A DNA stretch of 64,000 nt from Aurantimonas sp965217685. GTDB taxonomy: Bacteria > Pseudomonadota > Alphaproteobacteria > Rhizobiales > Rhizobiaceae. The notes under the pieces are model-generated. The model made no database searches, was not told where the DNA came from, and worked only from the letters and a program-made list of their open reading frames with translations. Location: NCBI GenBank assembly GCA_965217685.1, contig CBDCIZ010000003.1, positions 1,922,001 through 1,986,000 of the forward strand. The letters run 5' to 3'. The stretch's first letter is position 1; every line of letters begins with the position of its first letter. The position numbers were made by a program, and so were the translations under genes. Below, piece after piece: positions 8,668 to 17,623 of the stretch.

Positions 8668-9506
8668 GCGTGGTGCCGGACGACGGGCTGGGCGCTAGCG
8701 GGTCATCGCGGAATACTTTGGTTGATGCGGATGGAGGCCCAGCAACTCAAGACGCCCCAATGGTCTCCGTCGATGACCTCTCCGTGACCTTCGGCTCCGG
8801 CCGCAACCGGGTCGCGGCGGTCAAGTCCGTCAGCTTCAGCGTCGCAAACCGCGAGCCCTACGGTCTCGTCGGCGAATCCGGGTCGGGCAAGTCAACGGTT
8901 CTGCGCGCCCTCTGCGGCCTTGCACCGGTGACCTCCGGCCGTCTGTCGCTGGATGGAGAGCCGGTGTCAAAAAAGCGCGGTAAAGCCTTTGCGCGAAAGG
9001 TGCAGATGGTCTTCCAGGATCCCTACGGCTCGCTGCATCCGCGTCACACCGTCGACAAGGTGCTGGCCGAGCCGCTGGCGATCCACGGGATCGGCGACCG
9101 CGAGGATCGCATTCTCTCGGCGCTCTCCGACGTCGGGCTCGACAGGAGTTTCCGATTCCGCCTGCCGCACCAGCTCTCCGGCGGCCAGCGCCAGCGTGTC
9201 GCCATCGCCCGAGCGCTGATCGTCGACCCGGAGATCCTGCTTTTGGACGAGCCGACCTCGGCGCTCGATGCCTCGATCCAGGCGGAGGTGCTGAACCTCC
9301 TCGTGCGGCTGCGCGAGGCGCGCAATCTCACCTTCGTCATGGTCAGCCATGACCTTGCCGTCATCGACCACATGTGCGAGCGGCTCCTCGTCATGCAGAA
9401 CGGCCGCACCGTGGAAGAGCTCGACCGCTTGGCTTTGAGCGATGGGGCGGTGTCGTCGGACTACACGCGGGCGCTCTTGAAAGCGAGCGAGGGCTTCGTG
9501 AAGTGA
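8664..9506 (+). CDS. ABC transporter ATP-binding protein, DppF/OppF type
   Basis: A 280-residue ATPase with Walker A GESGSGKST, signature LSGGQRQR, Walker B ILLLDEPTSALD and switch VSHDLAV. The GTG at 8664 forms a GTGA overlap with the previous stop. It gives about 32 extra N-terminal residues before the conserved domain; an ATG at 8761 is the alternative. It lacks the usual long C-terminal zinc-associated tail of OppF. Last importer gene, 109 bp before aroQ. Confidence 0.92.
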   Translation: MSVVPDDGLGASGSSRNTLVDADGGPATQDAPMVSVDDLSVTFGSGRNRVAAVKSVSFSVANREPYGLVGESGSGKSTVLRALCGLAPVTSGRLSLDGEPVSKKRGKAFARKVQMVFQDPYGSLHPRHTVDKVLAEPLAIHGIGDREDRILSALSDVGLDRSFRFRLPHQLSGGQRQRVAIARALIVDPEILLLDEPTSALDASIQAEVLNLLVRLREARNLTFVMVSHDLAVIDHMCERLLVMQNGRTVEELDRLALSDGAVSSDYTRALLKASEGFVK

Positions 9507-9615
9507 GGGGACGGTCCGGCGGTGCGCTCCCCGGACTTGGCTCAACGCTGGTATCGGCCAAGCGATCGCGGCATAACGCGTCACACCGCAACGCCGCCCG
9601 AGGAACGCACCGCTC

Positions 9616-10098
9616 ATGTCCTTAACGCGCATCACCGTCCTCAACGGACCCAACCTCAATCTCCTTGGCAAGCGCCAGCCGGAGATCTACGGCCAAGACA
9701 CGCTGGCCGACGTGGAAGCCGCCTGCCGCGCGGTCGCGGAAGCGGCTGGCTTCGAGATGCGCTTCCACCAGTCGAACGCCGAGCACGAGCTGATCGACTG
9801 GATTCACGAGGCGCGCGAAGCCCTGGTGGCTCACGGGGCCCCGATGGCACATGGGAAAATGGGTGGCGGCATCGTCATCAACCCGGCCGCCTACAGCCAC
9901 ACCTCGGTGGCGATCCTCGACGCGTTGAACACCTTCGAGGGACCGGTGATCGAGGTCCACATCTCCAACATCCACAAGCGCGAGGAATTCCGCCATCACT
10001 CCTTCGTCTCGGCGCGGGCCGATGGGGTCATCGCCGGGTGCGGGGTGCAGGGCTATGTGCTGGCGGTGGAACGGCTGAAGACGCTGTTGAAGGGCTGA
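9616..10098 (+). CDS. aroQ: 3-dehydroquinate dehydratase, type II
   Basis: Converts 3-dehydroquinate to 3-dehydroshikimate. NGPNLNLLGKRQPEIYG contains the flexible lid with the catalytic arginine and tyrosine. Later EVHISNIHKREEFRHHS holds the conserved histidine. At 160 residues it is about ten to fifteen longer than usual because of an insert after the DWIHEAREAL helix (residues about 72-86). It sits between an importer and ureide-degradation genes instead of with shikimate or accB/accC genes, so a catabolic role or a dedicated paralogue is possible; catalytic residues look intact. Confidence 0.9.
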   Translation: MSLTRITVLNGPNLNLLGKRQPEIYGQDTLADVEAACRAVAEAAGFEMRFHQSNAEHELIDWIHEAREALVAHGAPMAHGKMGGGIVINPAAYSHTSVAILDALNTFEGPVIEVHISNIHKREEFRHHSFVSARADGVIAGCGVQGYVLAVERLKTLLKG

Positions 10099-10134
10099 AG
10101 CCGCGGCGGTCATGAGAAGCGAGGGGAAAGACCG

Positions 10135-11550
10135 ATGAACCGATATCCGCGCGACATGCAGGGCTACGGCGAAAATCCGCCGGATCCACAATGGCCGGGC
10201 GGGGCCAAGATCGCTTTGCAATTCGTCGTCAATTACGAGGAGGGCGGCGAGAACAACGTCCTCCACGGCGATAAGGCGTCGGAGGCCTTTCTGTCGGAGA
10301 TCGTCGGCGCCGCGCAATGGCCGGGTCAGCGCCACGCCAACATGGAATCGATCTACGAATACGGCGCCCGCGCCGGCTTCTGGCGACTTCACCGGCTGTT
10401 CACCGAGGCTAAAATTCCGGTCACCGTCTACGGTGTCGCCACCGCGCTCGCCCGCTCGCCGGTGCAGGTGCGCGCCATGCAGGAGGCCGGTTGGGAGATC
10501 GCCAGCCACGGGCTGAAATGGATCGAATACAAGGATGCGTCCTACGCCGAGGAGCGCGCCGACATGCTCGAGGCCATCGCGCTCCACGCCGAGGTGACCG
10601 GCGCGCGGCCGCGCGGCTGGTACACCGGCCGCTCATCGGCGCAGACCCTCGAACTGACCGCCGAGGATGGCGGCTTCGATTATATCGCCGATTCCTATGC
10701 CGACGATCTGCCGTACTGGACGGAGGTCGGCGAGCGGGACCAGTTGATCGTGCCCTACACGCTCGATTCCAATGACATGCGCTTTGCCACGCCCCAGGGG
10801 TTCAATTCGGGCGACCAGTATTTCGCCTATCTGAAGGACTCGTTCGACGCGCTTTACGCCGAAGGCGAGGCGGGGGCGGCGAAGATGCTGTCGATCGGCC
10901 TGCACTGCCGGCTCGTCGGCCGGCCGGGGCGCGTTGCAGCGCTGAAGCGCTTCGTCGATTATGCCAAGAGCTTCGAGGGCGTCTGGTTCGCGACGCGGCT
11001 CCAGATCGCCGAGCACTGGGCGGCGACCCATCCTCACAAGCGCTTCGAACGGCCGTCGCAGATGGACCGCGAGACCTTCGTCGCCCGCTTCGGCGGCATC
11101 GTCGAGCATTCGCCCTTTGTGGCGGAACGTGCCTTCGACCTCGAACTCGGCCGCGGCCACGACACCGCGATCGGCCTCGCCAACGCGCTCGCTCGGGTGC
11201 TGCGCACCGCCTCGCCGCAAGAGCGTCTCGGCGTCCTCGCCGCCCATCCCGACCTTGCCGGCAAGCTCGCGGCGGCCAAGCGGCTGACGGCGGAGAGCAC
11301 CGCCGAACAGGCGGCGGGCGGTCTCGACGCTTTGACCGACGTCGAGCGCGCCGCGTTCGAACGGCTGAACGCCGCCTATGTGGAGGCCAACGGCTTTCCC
11401 TTCATCATCGCCGTGCGCGATCACGACAAGGCCGGCATCCTCGCCGCCTTCAATCGTCGGCTTGGGAATGACCGCGACACCGAGTTCGCGGAGGCTTGCC
11501 GGCAAGTCGAGCGCATTGCCGCCTTGCGGCTGAAGGCGCTGTTGCCGTGA
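10135..11550 (+). CDS. puuE: Bifunctional PuuE allantoinase / OHCU decarboxylase fusion
   Basis: 471 residues in two domains. Residues about 1-305 are a PuuE-type polysaccharide-deacetylase fold (NYEEGGENNVLHGD, PRGWYTGRSSAQT), the metal-independent allantoinase that opens allantoin to allantoate. Residues about 310-471 are 2-oxo-4-hydroxy-4-carboxy-5-ureidoimidazoline decarboxylase, with AAHPDLAG carrying the catalytic histidine, the TAEQAAGGLD segment and NGFPFIIAVR. OHCU decarboxylase makes S-allantoin, the substrate of the first domain, so the fusion joins consecutive steps. The stop overlaps the next gene as GTGA. Confidence 0.93.
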   Translation: MNRYPRDMQGYGENPPDPQWPGGAKIALQFVVNYEEGGENNVLHGDKASEAFLSEIVGAAQWPGQRHANMESIYEYGARAGFWRLHRLFTEAKIPVTVYGVATALARSPVQVRAMQEAGWEIASHGLKWIEYKDASYAEERADMLEAIALHAEVTGARPRGWYTGRSSAQTLELTAEDGGFDYIADSYADDLPYWTEVGERDQLIVPYTLDSNDMRFATPQGFNSGDQYFAYLKDSFDALYAEGEAGAAKMLSIGLHCRLVGRPGRVAALKRFVDYAKSFEGVWFATRLQIAEHWAATHPHKRFERPSQMDRETFVARFGGIVEHSPFVAERAFDLELGRGHDTAIGLANALARVLRTASPQERLGVLAAHPDLAGKLAAAKRLTAESTAEQAAGGLDALTDVERAAFERLNAAYVEANGFPFIIAVRDHDKAGILAAFNRRLGNDRDTEFAEACRQVERIAALRLKALLP

Positions 11551-12080
11551 GCGACGAAAATCCTGCCATGAGCGCCGATGGCGCACTGAAGACGGACACC
11601 GGGCGCACGATTCGCACGCGGCCGCTGACGCAGGCAGCCTTCGCGCCATACGGCGACGTGCTGGAGGTGGTGGGCGATCCCGACAAGCTGATCAACCAGG
11701 GACTTTGCGGGCGCTATCACGATCGTGCCCGGATGGATGTCTCGACCGGCCGTGCCGGGATCAGCCTGTTTTCCGCCGACCCCCGGTCGTTGCCTTACAG
11801 GCTGGAAATGGTCGAGCGGCATCCGGAGGGTTCGCAGGCCTTCCTGCCGATGCACCAGCACCCGTTTCTTGTGATCGTCGCACCGTATGAAGACGGCACG
11901 CCCGGCACGCCGCTCGCATTCCTGACGGCACCGGGCCAGGGGATCAACCTTTACCGCGGCACCTGGCACGGCGTCCTGACCCCGCTCCATGCGCCCGGAC
12001 TGTTCGCCGTGGTCGACCGGATCGGGGATGGCGCGAATCTGGAGGAGTTCTGGTTCGACAAGGCCTGGATGGTGACGTAG
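11547..12080 (+). CDS. allA: Ureidoglycolate lyase
   Basis: Cleaves (S)-ureidoglycolate to glyoxylate and urea. The bicupin-like family is recognisable by PLTQAAFAPYGDVLE near the N-terminus, LEMVERHPEGSQAFLPM in the centre and YRGTWHGVLTPL, with metal/substrate histidines and glutamate, in the second half. It has 177 residues from the GTG overlapping the puuE stop; ATG 11568 would give 170 and is an equally good start. It follows the allantoinase fusion directly, supporting assignment to ureide degradation rather than to another cupin family. Confidence 0.92.
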   Translation: MSDENPAMSADGALKTDTGRTIRTRPLTQAAFAPYGDVLEVVGDPDKLINQGLCGRYHDRARMDVSTGRAGISLFSADPRSLPYRLEMVERHPEGSQAFLPMHQHPFLVIVAPYEDGTPGTPLAFLTAPGQGINLYRGTWHGVLTPLHAPGLFAVVDRIGDGANLEEFWFDKAWMVT

Positions 12081-12166
12081 GTGCAGTCGGCTCGCAGGAT
12101 CGAGCGGAAGGCTCGTCCGTTCGGTTTTCGCCGCTGCCGGATAACCGTGGAAGGCAAAGTGAAACG

Positions 12167-12212
12167 CCCTCATCCCCCTGCCGGGACTTTCTCCCGATTC
12201 GGGAGAAGGGGC
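12167..12212. repeat. Interspersed hairpin repeat, copy A
   Basis: A CCCTCATCCCC-type leader is followed by CTGCCGG and the hairpin TTCTCCCGA-T-TCGGGAGAA (12189-12207). The same arrangement recurs at 56335-56373 and, inverted and varied, at 51255-51290. It lies between the convergent allA and maeB genes, where the hairpin could end transcription from either side. Confidence 0.7.
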
Positions 12213-12234
12213 AGTTCCCGCGCCGCCTCCGCGA

Positions 12235-14508
12235 TCACCCGTAGCTCGACACCGGCGTCCCGGCCAGAGCCGTGATGTTCAGCAATCCGCGCACCGTGAC
12301 GCCCGGCGTGACGATGTGGGCGCGGTTGCCCATGCCCATGAGGATCGGGCCGACTTCCAGGCCGTCGGCAACCGACTTCAGGAGATTGCGCGCCGCTCCC
12401 GCAGCATCCGAGTTGGTGAAGATCAACACGTTGGCCTTTCCGTGCAGGCGGCCTCCGGGGAAGAGGTGCTCGCGCAGCACCGGGTCGAGGGCTGCGTCGC
12501 TCGGCATCTCGCCCTCGTATTCGAAGTCGAGAGACTTCTCGTCGAGGATCGCCAGCGCCTCGCGGGCGACGCGGCCCGAAAGGCTGTCGAGATTGCCGAA
12601 CTGCGAGCCGGAGCAGATTGCGATCTTCGGCGTGATGCCGAAGCGGCGAACGTGCCGGGCGGCGGCGATCAGCGCTTCGGCCACCTGCGCGCCGGTCGGC
12701 TCGGTGTGGACATGGGTGTCGGCGATGAACAGCGGGCCCTTGTCGAGAAGGACGAGGGAGAGCGCGCCGACCGGGTGCAGATCGCCGCTCGACAGGATCT
12801 GCTTCACATAGTCGAGGTGCCACAGATATTGGCCGACCGTGCCGCAGATCAGGCTGTCGGCCTCGCCGCGCTGGACCATGGTCGCGGCGATCGCTGTGGT
12901 GTTGGTACGGATCGTCGACTTGGCGAGGTCGGGCGAGACGCCGCGGCGCTTCATCAGCTCGAAATAGGCGGTCCAGTAGTCGCGAAAACGGGCGTCGCTT
13001 TCCGGGTTCACCACCTCGAAATCGCGGCTCGCGACGATCGACAGGCCCTCGCGCTCGATACGCTGGTCGATGACCTGCGGACGGCCGATCAGGATCGGCT
13101 TTTCCATCCGCTCCTCGGTCATCGCCTGGGCGGTCCTGAGGATGCGGGGTTCTTCGCCCTCGGCAAAGACGATGCGCCGCGTATCGCGCCGCGCCGCATC
13201 GAAGACCGGCCGCATGACGAGGGCCGAACGGTACACCTGCGTCTGCAGGCCCTTCTCGTAGGCCTCTAGGTCGAGTTCACGGGTGGCGACTCCGCTCTCC
13301 ATCGCGGCCTTCGCGACGGCGACGGCGACGGTCGGCAGAAGCCGCGGGTCGAAGGGCTTGGGGATCAGATAATCGGGGCCGAAGGTCAGTTTTTCGCCCT
13401 GATAGGCGGTGCCGAGTTCGGCCGAGGCGGTCTGGCGGGCGAGCGAGGCGATCGCCTCGACGCAAGCGATCTTCATCTCCTCGTTGATGGTCGTCGCGCC
13501 GACATCCAGCGCGCCGCGGAAGATGAAGGGGAAGCACAGGACGTTGTTGACCTGGTTGGGATAGTCCGAGCGGCCGGTGGCGATCAGCGCGTCGGGCGCG
13601 GCCTTTCGCGCCTCTTCCGGCATGATCTCGGGGGTCGGGTTGGCCAGCGCGAAGATGATTGGCGCGGCGGCCATCTTCTCCACCATCTCCGCGGTCAAAA
13701 GGCCGGGACCGGAGACGCCGAGGAAGAGGTCGGCACCCACCATCGCGTCCATGGTGGTGCGCATTTCGGTCTCGCGGGCGAACTCGGCCTTTTCCGGCGA
13801 GAGGTCGTTGCGGCGGGTGTGCACGACGCCCTTGGAATCGAGCATGGTGATGTTCTCGCGCGTGGCGCCCATCACGATCAGCATCTTGAGGCAGGCGATG
13901 CCGGCGGCCCCGGCGCCGAGCGCGACGATCTTGATGTCCTCGAAGCTCTTTCCGGCGACGCGCAGCGCATTGGTCGCGGCGGCGGCGGCGACGATGGCTG
14001 TGCCGTGCTGGTCGTCGTGGAAAACCGGAATGGTCATGCGCTCGCGGCAGATCCGCTCGACGATGAAGCAATCCGGTGCCTTGATGTCCTCGAGATTCAC
14101 CGCGCCGAAGGTCGGCTCCAGCTTGCAGACGAGATCGGCGAGCTTTTCCGGATCGGTCTCGTTCACCTCGATGTCGAAGCAGTCGATGCCGGCGAATTTC
14201 TTGAAAAGAACGGCCTTGCCTTCCATCACCGGCTTCGACGCCTGGGCACCGATATTGCCGAGGCCGAGGACGGCGGTGCCGTTGGAGATCACGGCAACGA
14301 GATTGCCCTTGGCCGTGTAGCGTCGGGCAAGGGCCGGGTCCTTCTCGATTTCCAGGCACGCATTGGCAACGCCCGGCGAATAGGCGCGCGACAGGTCGCG
14401 GCCGGTGGCCATGGGCTTGGTCGCGCGGATCTCCAGCTTACCGGGCTTGGGAAACTCGTGATAGTCGAGCGAGGCTTGGAATTCGTCGTGCGACTTGTTG
14501 TCGGGCAT
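12235..14508 (-). CDS. maeB: NADP-dependent malic enzyme with phosphotransacetylase-like domain (MaeB)
   Basis: Decarboxylates malate to pyruvate with NADP. Residues about 1-430 are the malic enzyme part (YSPGVANACLEIEKDP, VLGLGNIGAQASKPVMEGK, PVFHDDQHGTAIV, nucleotide loop LGAGAAGIACLK). Residues about 440-757 are a phosphate acetyltransferase-like domain (RIVFAEGEEPRILRTAQ, VLIFTNSDAAGAA), normally regulatory in MaeB. At 757 residues it is the standard size. It lies 105 bp after allE on the same strand, so malate formed from ureide-derived glyoxylate could be its substrate, although that link is inferred. Confidence 0.96.
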   Translation of the reverse strand: MPDNKSHDEFQASLDYHEFPKPGKLEIRATKPMATGRDLSRAYSPGVANACLEIEKDPALARRYTAKGNLVAVISNGTAVLGLGNIGAQASKPVMEGKAVLFKKFAGIDCFDIEVNETDPEKLADLVCKLEPTFGAVNLEDIKAPDCFIVERICRERMTIPVFHDDQHGTAIVAAAAATNALRVAGKSFEDIKIVALGAGAAGIACLKMLIVMGATRENITMLDSKGVVHTRRNDLSPEKAEFARETEMRTTMDAMVGADLFLGVSGPGLLTAEMVEKMAAAPIIFALANPTPEIMPEEARKAAPDALIATGRSDYPNQVNNVLCFPFIFRGALDVGATTINEEMKIACVEAIASLARQTASAELGTAYQGEKLTFGPDYLIPKPFDPRLLPTVAVAVAKAAMESGVATRELDLEAYEKGLQTQVYRSALVMRPVFDAARRDTRRIVFAEGEEPRILRTAQAMTEERMEKPILIGRPQVIDQRIEREGLSIVASRDFEVVNPESDARFRDYWTAYFELMKRRGVSPDLAKSTIRTNTTAIAATMVQRGEADSLICGTVGQYLWHLDYVKQILSSGDLHPVGALSLVLLDKGPLFIADTHVHTEPTGAQVAEALIAAARHVRRFGITPKIAICSGSQFGNLDSLSGRVAREALAILDEKSLDFEYEGEMPSDAALDPVLREHLFPGGRLHGKANVLIFTNSDAAGAARNLLKSVADGLEVGPILMGMGNRAHIVTPGVTVRGLLNITALAGTPVSSYG

Positions 14509-14613
14509 GGCTGAAGTTTCCTTCCTTGCCGGCTGCGTGCGCCGAAAAGGTCGCCGCGCCGATCGTTGATTCTCGGGGGAGCCTAACCGTTTGGAGGCAG
14601 TATCGCGAGCCGT

Positions 14614-15447
14614 CTATCGGCCGGACAGCCTGAGGCTGGGATGGCGGTTGACATCCTTGTAGAGGAGGTAGCGGAACGGGCCGGGCCCACCGGCGTAGCA
14701 GGCCTGCGGGCAGAAGGCGCGCAACCACATGAAGTCGCCGGCCTCGACCTCGACCCAGTCGCGATTGAGCTTGTAGACGCCCTTGCCTTCGAGAACGTAG
14801 AGCCCGTGCTCCATGACATGGGTCTCGCAGAAGGGGATGACCGCGCCTGGCTGCAGCGTGACTATGGTTACGGCCATGTCGTGGCGCAGGTCCAACGGGT
14901 CGACGAAGCGGGTCGTCGCCCAGGCGCCGTTCGTGTCCGGCATCGGGGTCGGTACGATGTCAGTGTCGCTGAGCACCAGCGGTTCGGGCGTGGCGAGGCC
15001 CGGCACCGCCTCGTAGGCCTTGCGAATCCAGTGGAAGCGGGTGACAGCGCTGGTGTCGTTGCGAAGCGACCAGCGGCAGCCGGCGGGCAGATAGGCGTAG
15101 CCGCCGGGCGCGAGCTTGTGCGCCGTGCCCTCGACGGTCACCGTAAAGCCGCCCTCGACGACGAAGAGCACGCCTTCGGCGCCTGTGTCAGGCTCGGGAT
15201 CGTCGCTGCCGCCGCCCGGCTGCACTTCCACGATGGACTGCGAGAAAGTCTCGGCGAAGCCGGTCATCGGGCGGGCCAGCACCCAAACCCGCGTCCCGGT
15301 CCAGAAGGGCAGGAAGCTGACGACGATGTCGCGCATCACCCGGCGTGGAATCACCGCGTAGGCTTCGGTGAAGACGGCGCGGTCGGTAAGGAGCTCGCTT
15401 TGGCTCGGATGCCCCCCGGTCGGGGCGTAATAGGAGCGTTCGGTCAT
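14614..15447 (-). CDS. allE: (S)-ureidoglycine aminohydrolase
   Basis: Releases ammonia from (S)-ureidoglycine to give (S)-ureidoglycolate, the AllA substrate. It is a 277-residue bicupin. The first barrel holds FVVEGGFTVTVEG and PAGCRWSLRN. The second holds ETHVMEHGLYVLEGKG, with the Mn-binding His/His/Glu set, and VEAGDFMWLRAFCPQACYAGG, which is characteristic of AllE/YlbA. The start MTERSYYAPTGGHPSQ is the family start. It is on the opposite strand from allA, 2.5 kb away, separated by maeB. Confidence 0.94.
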   Translation of the reverse strand: MTERSYYAPTGGHPSQSELLTDRAVFTEAYAVIPRRVMRDIVVSFLPFWTGTRVWVLARPMTGFAETFSQSIVEVQPGGGSDDPEPDTGAEGVLFVVEGGFTVTVEGTAHKLAPGGYAYLPAGCRWSLRNDTSAVTRFHWIRKAYEAVPGLATPEPLVLSDTDIVPTPMPDTNGAWATTRFVDPLDLRHDMAVTIVTLQPGAVIPFCETHVMEHGLYVLEGKGVYKLNRDWVEVEAGDFMWLRAFCPQACYAGGPGPFRYLLYKDVNRHPSLRLSGR

Positions 15448-15586
15448 GATCGGCCTCGGATGGCTTGGCCGCGATGGCTGCAGCCGGTCGGCCCCGTCCT
15501 AACCGAGCGAATGCCATTGGGCCACCGCGAAATGCCGTGTTGCAGGCGCGTCATGGCATGATCGCGGCAAAGGCGCCGCGAAACCC

Positions 15587-17623
15587 TCAGGCGTCCTTCA
15601 TCAGGCGCAGCGCGTCGTAGACTGCGGCGTGGATGTTGCGGCTCGACACCGCGTCGCCGATGCGAAACAGCTGGAAGGCACCCGCAGTCTTGTTCGGCAC
15701 CGGCTGCGGGAGGCCGGCGAGCAGCGCCGCGTGATCGACGGCGCCGCGGTTCGAGGACAGCGGTTTCAGCGCGAAATAAAGCTCGTCCAGCGGCAGCGTG
15801 CCGTGCTCGACGATGATCTGGTGGCTGCGCTTTTCAACGTGGCGCCGGGCGTATTCGTCGTGAAAGCGGCCGATGAGCTGGTTGCCGTCGCGGCGCACGC
15901 TCTGGAGGCGCAGATTGAGTGCAACGCCGACGCTCTTCTCGCCAAACACCTTGAAATAGGCTGGAAAGCTGGTCCCGCCGACCTCGGGGCCGAGGGTGCG
16001 TTCGGGCGTGACGATTTCCAGCTTGGAGCCCGCCTCGGCGACGAATTCGGCGATGGTGAGGCCCGGATGGGCGCCGTTGTCGTCATAGACGAGGACGCTT
16101 TCGGCCGGGCGGACGGTGCCGGACAGAAGGTCCCAGCCGGTAGTGACGAGGTCTTCGCCTTCCTCCAGGAAAGAGGTGTTCGGCAGGCCGCCGGTGGCGA
16201 CGACGACGAGGTCCGGCTCCTCGGCGAGGACGTCCGCCTCCTCGGCATAGGTGTCGAAGCGAAAGCGCACGCCGTCACGCTCGCATTCGGCCATGCGCCA
16301 GTCGATGATGCCGAGGATTTCGCGTCGTCGTTTCAGCGCGGCCGTCAGGCGGATCTGGCCGCCGGCCTCGGACGTCGCCTCGAAAAGGGTGACGGCGTGG
16401 CCGCGGGCCGAGGCGACGCGGGCAGCTTCCAGACCTGCGGGGCCGGCGCCGACTACGACGACCTTGCGCTTGCGGCCGTGCGAGCGAGCGACCACGTGGG
16501 GCATCGTCGCCTCGCGGCCGGTGGCGGCGTTGTGGATGCAAACGGCCTGGCCGGAATAGATCGAATCGATGCAGTAGCCCATGCCGACGCAGGGACGGAT
16601 TTCGTTTTCGCGGCGCTCGATGATCTTCCTTGCGATGTGCGGATCGGCAAGGTGGGCCCGCGTCATGCCGACCATGTCGAGCTTGCCGCTCGCGATGGCA
16701 TGGCGGGCGGTCGCGACGTCCTGGATCTTGGCTGCGTGGAAGGTCGCGATCTGCGCCGAGGCGCGCACTTCGCCGGCGAAGTCGAGATGCGGCGAGGAGC
16801 GTGCGCCCATGCCGGGGATGACGTGGCTGAGGCCTTCTTCGCTGTCGATATGGCCGCGGATGACGTTGACGAAATCGATCGCGCCCGAGCGCGTCAGGCG
16901 ACCCGCGATGGACAGGCCCTCCTCGCGGTCGATGCCACCCTTCAAATCCTCGTCGCAGACCATGCGGACGCCGACGACGAAATCCTCGCCGACGCGCTTG
17001 CGGATGGCGGCGAGCACCTCGTTGCCGAAGCGCATCCGGTTGTCGAGGCTGCCACCATAGTCGTCGTCGCGGTGGTTGGTCACCGGCGACCAGAACTGGT
17101 CGATGAGGTGACCGTAGCATTCGAGCTCGAGGCCGTCGAGGCCAGCCGCCTTCACCCGCTCGGCGGCGTCGGCGTAGGCGGCGATCACCCTTGTGATGTC
17201 GAAATCCTCCATCGCCTTCGGATAGGCACGGTGGGCCGCCTCGCGGACGGGAGACGGGGCGAGGATCGGCAACCAGTCCGCCTTCGCCCAGGAGGTTCGG
17301 CGGCCAAGATGGGTGACCTGGATCATCACCTTGGCACCGTGCTCGTGGACGTCGTCGGCAAGCTCGGCCAGCCAGCGCACCACTTCGTCTCTGTAGAGTA
17401 GGATGTTGCCGAAGGCCTGCGGACTGTCGGGCGCGACGACAGCAGAGCCGCCCATCATCGTCAGCCCGATGCCGCCCTTGGCCTTTTCCGCATGATACAG
17501 GCGATAGCGTTCCTTCGGCATGCCGTCCTCGGTGTAGGCCGGCTCGTGGGCCGTCGACATCAGGCGGTTGCGGAAGGTGAGGTGCTTGAGCGTGAAGGGC
17601 TGGAGCAGCGGATCGTTCGACAT
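15587..17623 (-). CDS. TMADH/DgcA-like FMN/FAD/Fe-S oxidoreductase, probable N-methylproline or betaine-derived amine demethylase
   Basis: 678 residues. An Old Yellow Enzyme-type FMN barrel (residues 1-340) includes LECYGHLIDQFWSP and DDDYGGSLDNRMRF. The Fe-S segment is C345-x5-C351-x10-C362. A dinucleotide-binding C-terminal half begins VVVVGAGPAGLEAARVA near 388. This is the trimethylamine-dehydrogenase/2,4-dienoyl-CoA-reductase architecture. TMADH has a fourth cysteine at 348, which is Met here. Position 252 bp after proX in a betaine importer cluster supports oxidative N-demethylation of imported methylated amines, releasing formaldehyde. Exact substrate unknown. Confidence 0.85.
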   Translation of the reverse strand: MSNDPLLQPFTLKHLTFRNRLMSTAHEPAYTEDGMPKERYRLYHAEKAKGGIGLTMMGGSAVVAPDSPQAFGNILLYRDEVVRWLAELADDVHEHGAKVMIQVTHLGRRTSWAKADWLPILAPSPVREAAHRAYPKAMEDFDITRVIAAYADAAERVKAAGLDGLELECYGHLIDQFWSPVTNHRDDDYGGSLDNRMRFGNEVLAAIRKRVGEDFVVGVRMVCDEDLKGGIDREEGLSIAGRLTRSGAIDFVNVIRGHIDSEEGLSHVIPGMGARSSPHLDFAGEVRASAQIATFHAAKIQDVATARHAIASGKLDMVGMTRAHLADPHIARKIIERRENEIRPCVGMGYCIDSIYSGQAVCIHNAATGREATMPHVVARSHGRKRKVVVVGAGPAGLEAARVASARGHAVTLFEATSEAGGQIRLTAALKRRREILGIIDWRMAECERDGVRFRFDTYAEEADVLAEEPDLVVVATGGLPNTSFLEEGEDLVTTGWDLLSGTVRPAESVLVYDDNGAHPGLTIAEFVAEAGSKLEIVTPERTLGPEVGGTSFPAYFKVFGEKSVGVALNLRLQSVRRDGNQLIGRFHDEYARRHVEKRSHQIIVEHGTLPLDELYFALKPLSSNRGAVDHAALLAGLPQPVPNKTAGAFQLFRIGDAVSSRNIHAAVYDALRLMKDA

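Noticed and set aside
12235..14514. Long open frames on the plus strand opposite maeB, such as 13577-14320
   Set aside because: They mirror the codon bias of MaeB on the other strand; no family motif, signal or ribosome site.
15629..17401. 590-codon open frame on the plus strand
   Set aside because: Shadow of the TMADH-like gene; sequence is Asp/Val/Ala/Gly-rich antisense of that gene with no recognisable domain.
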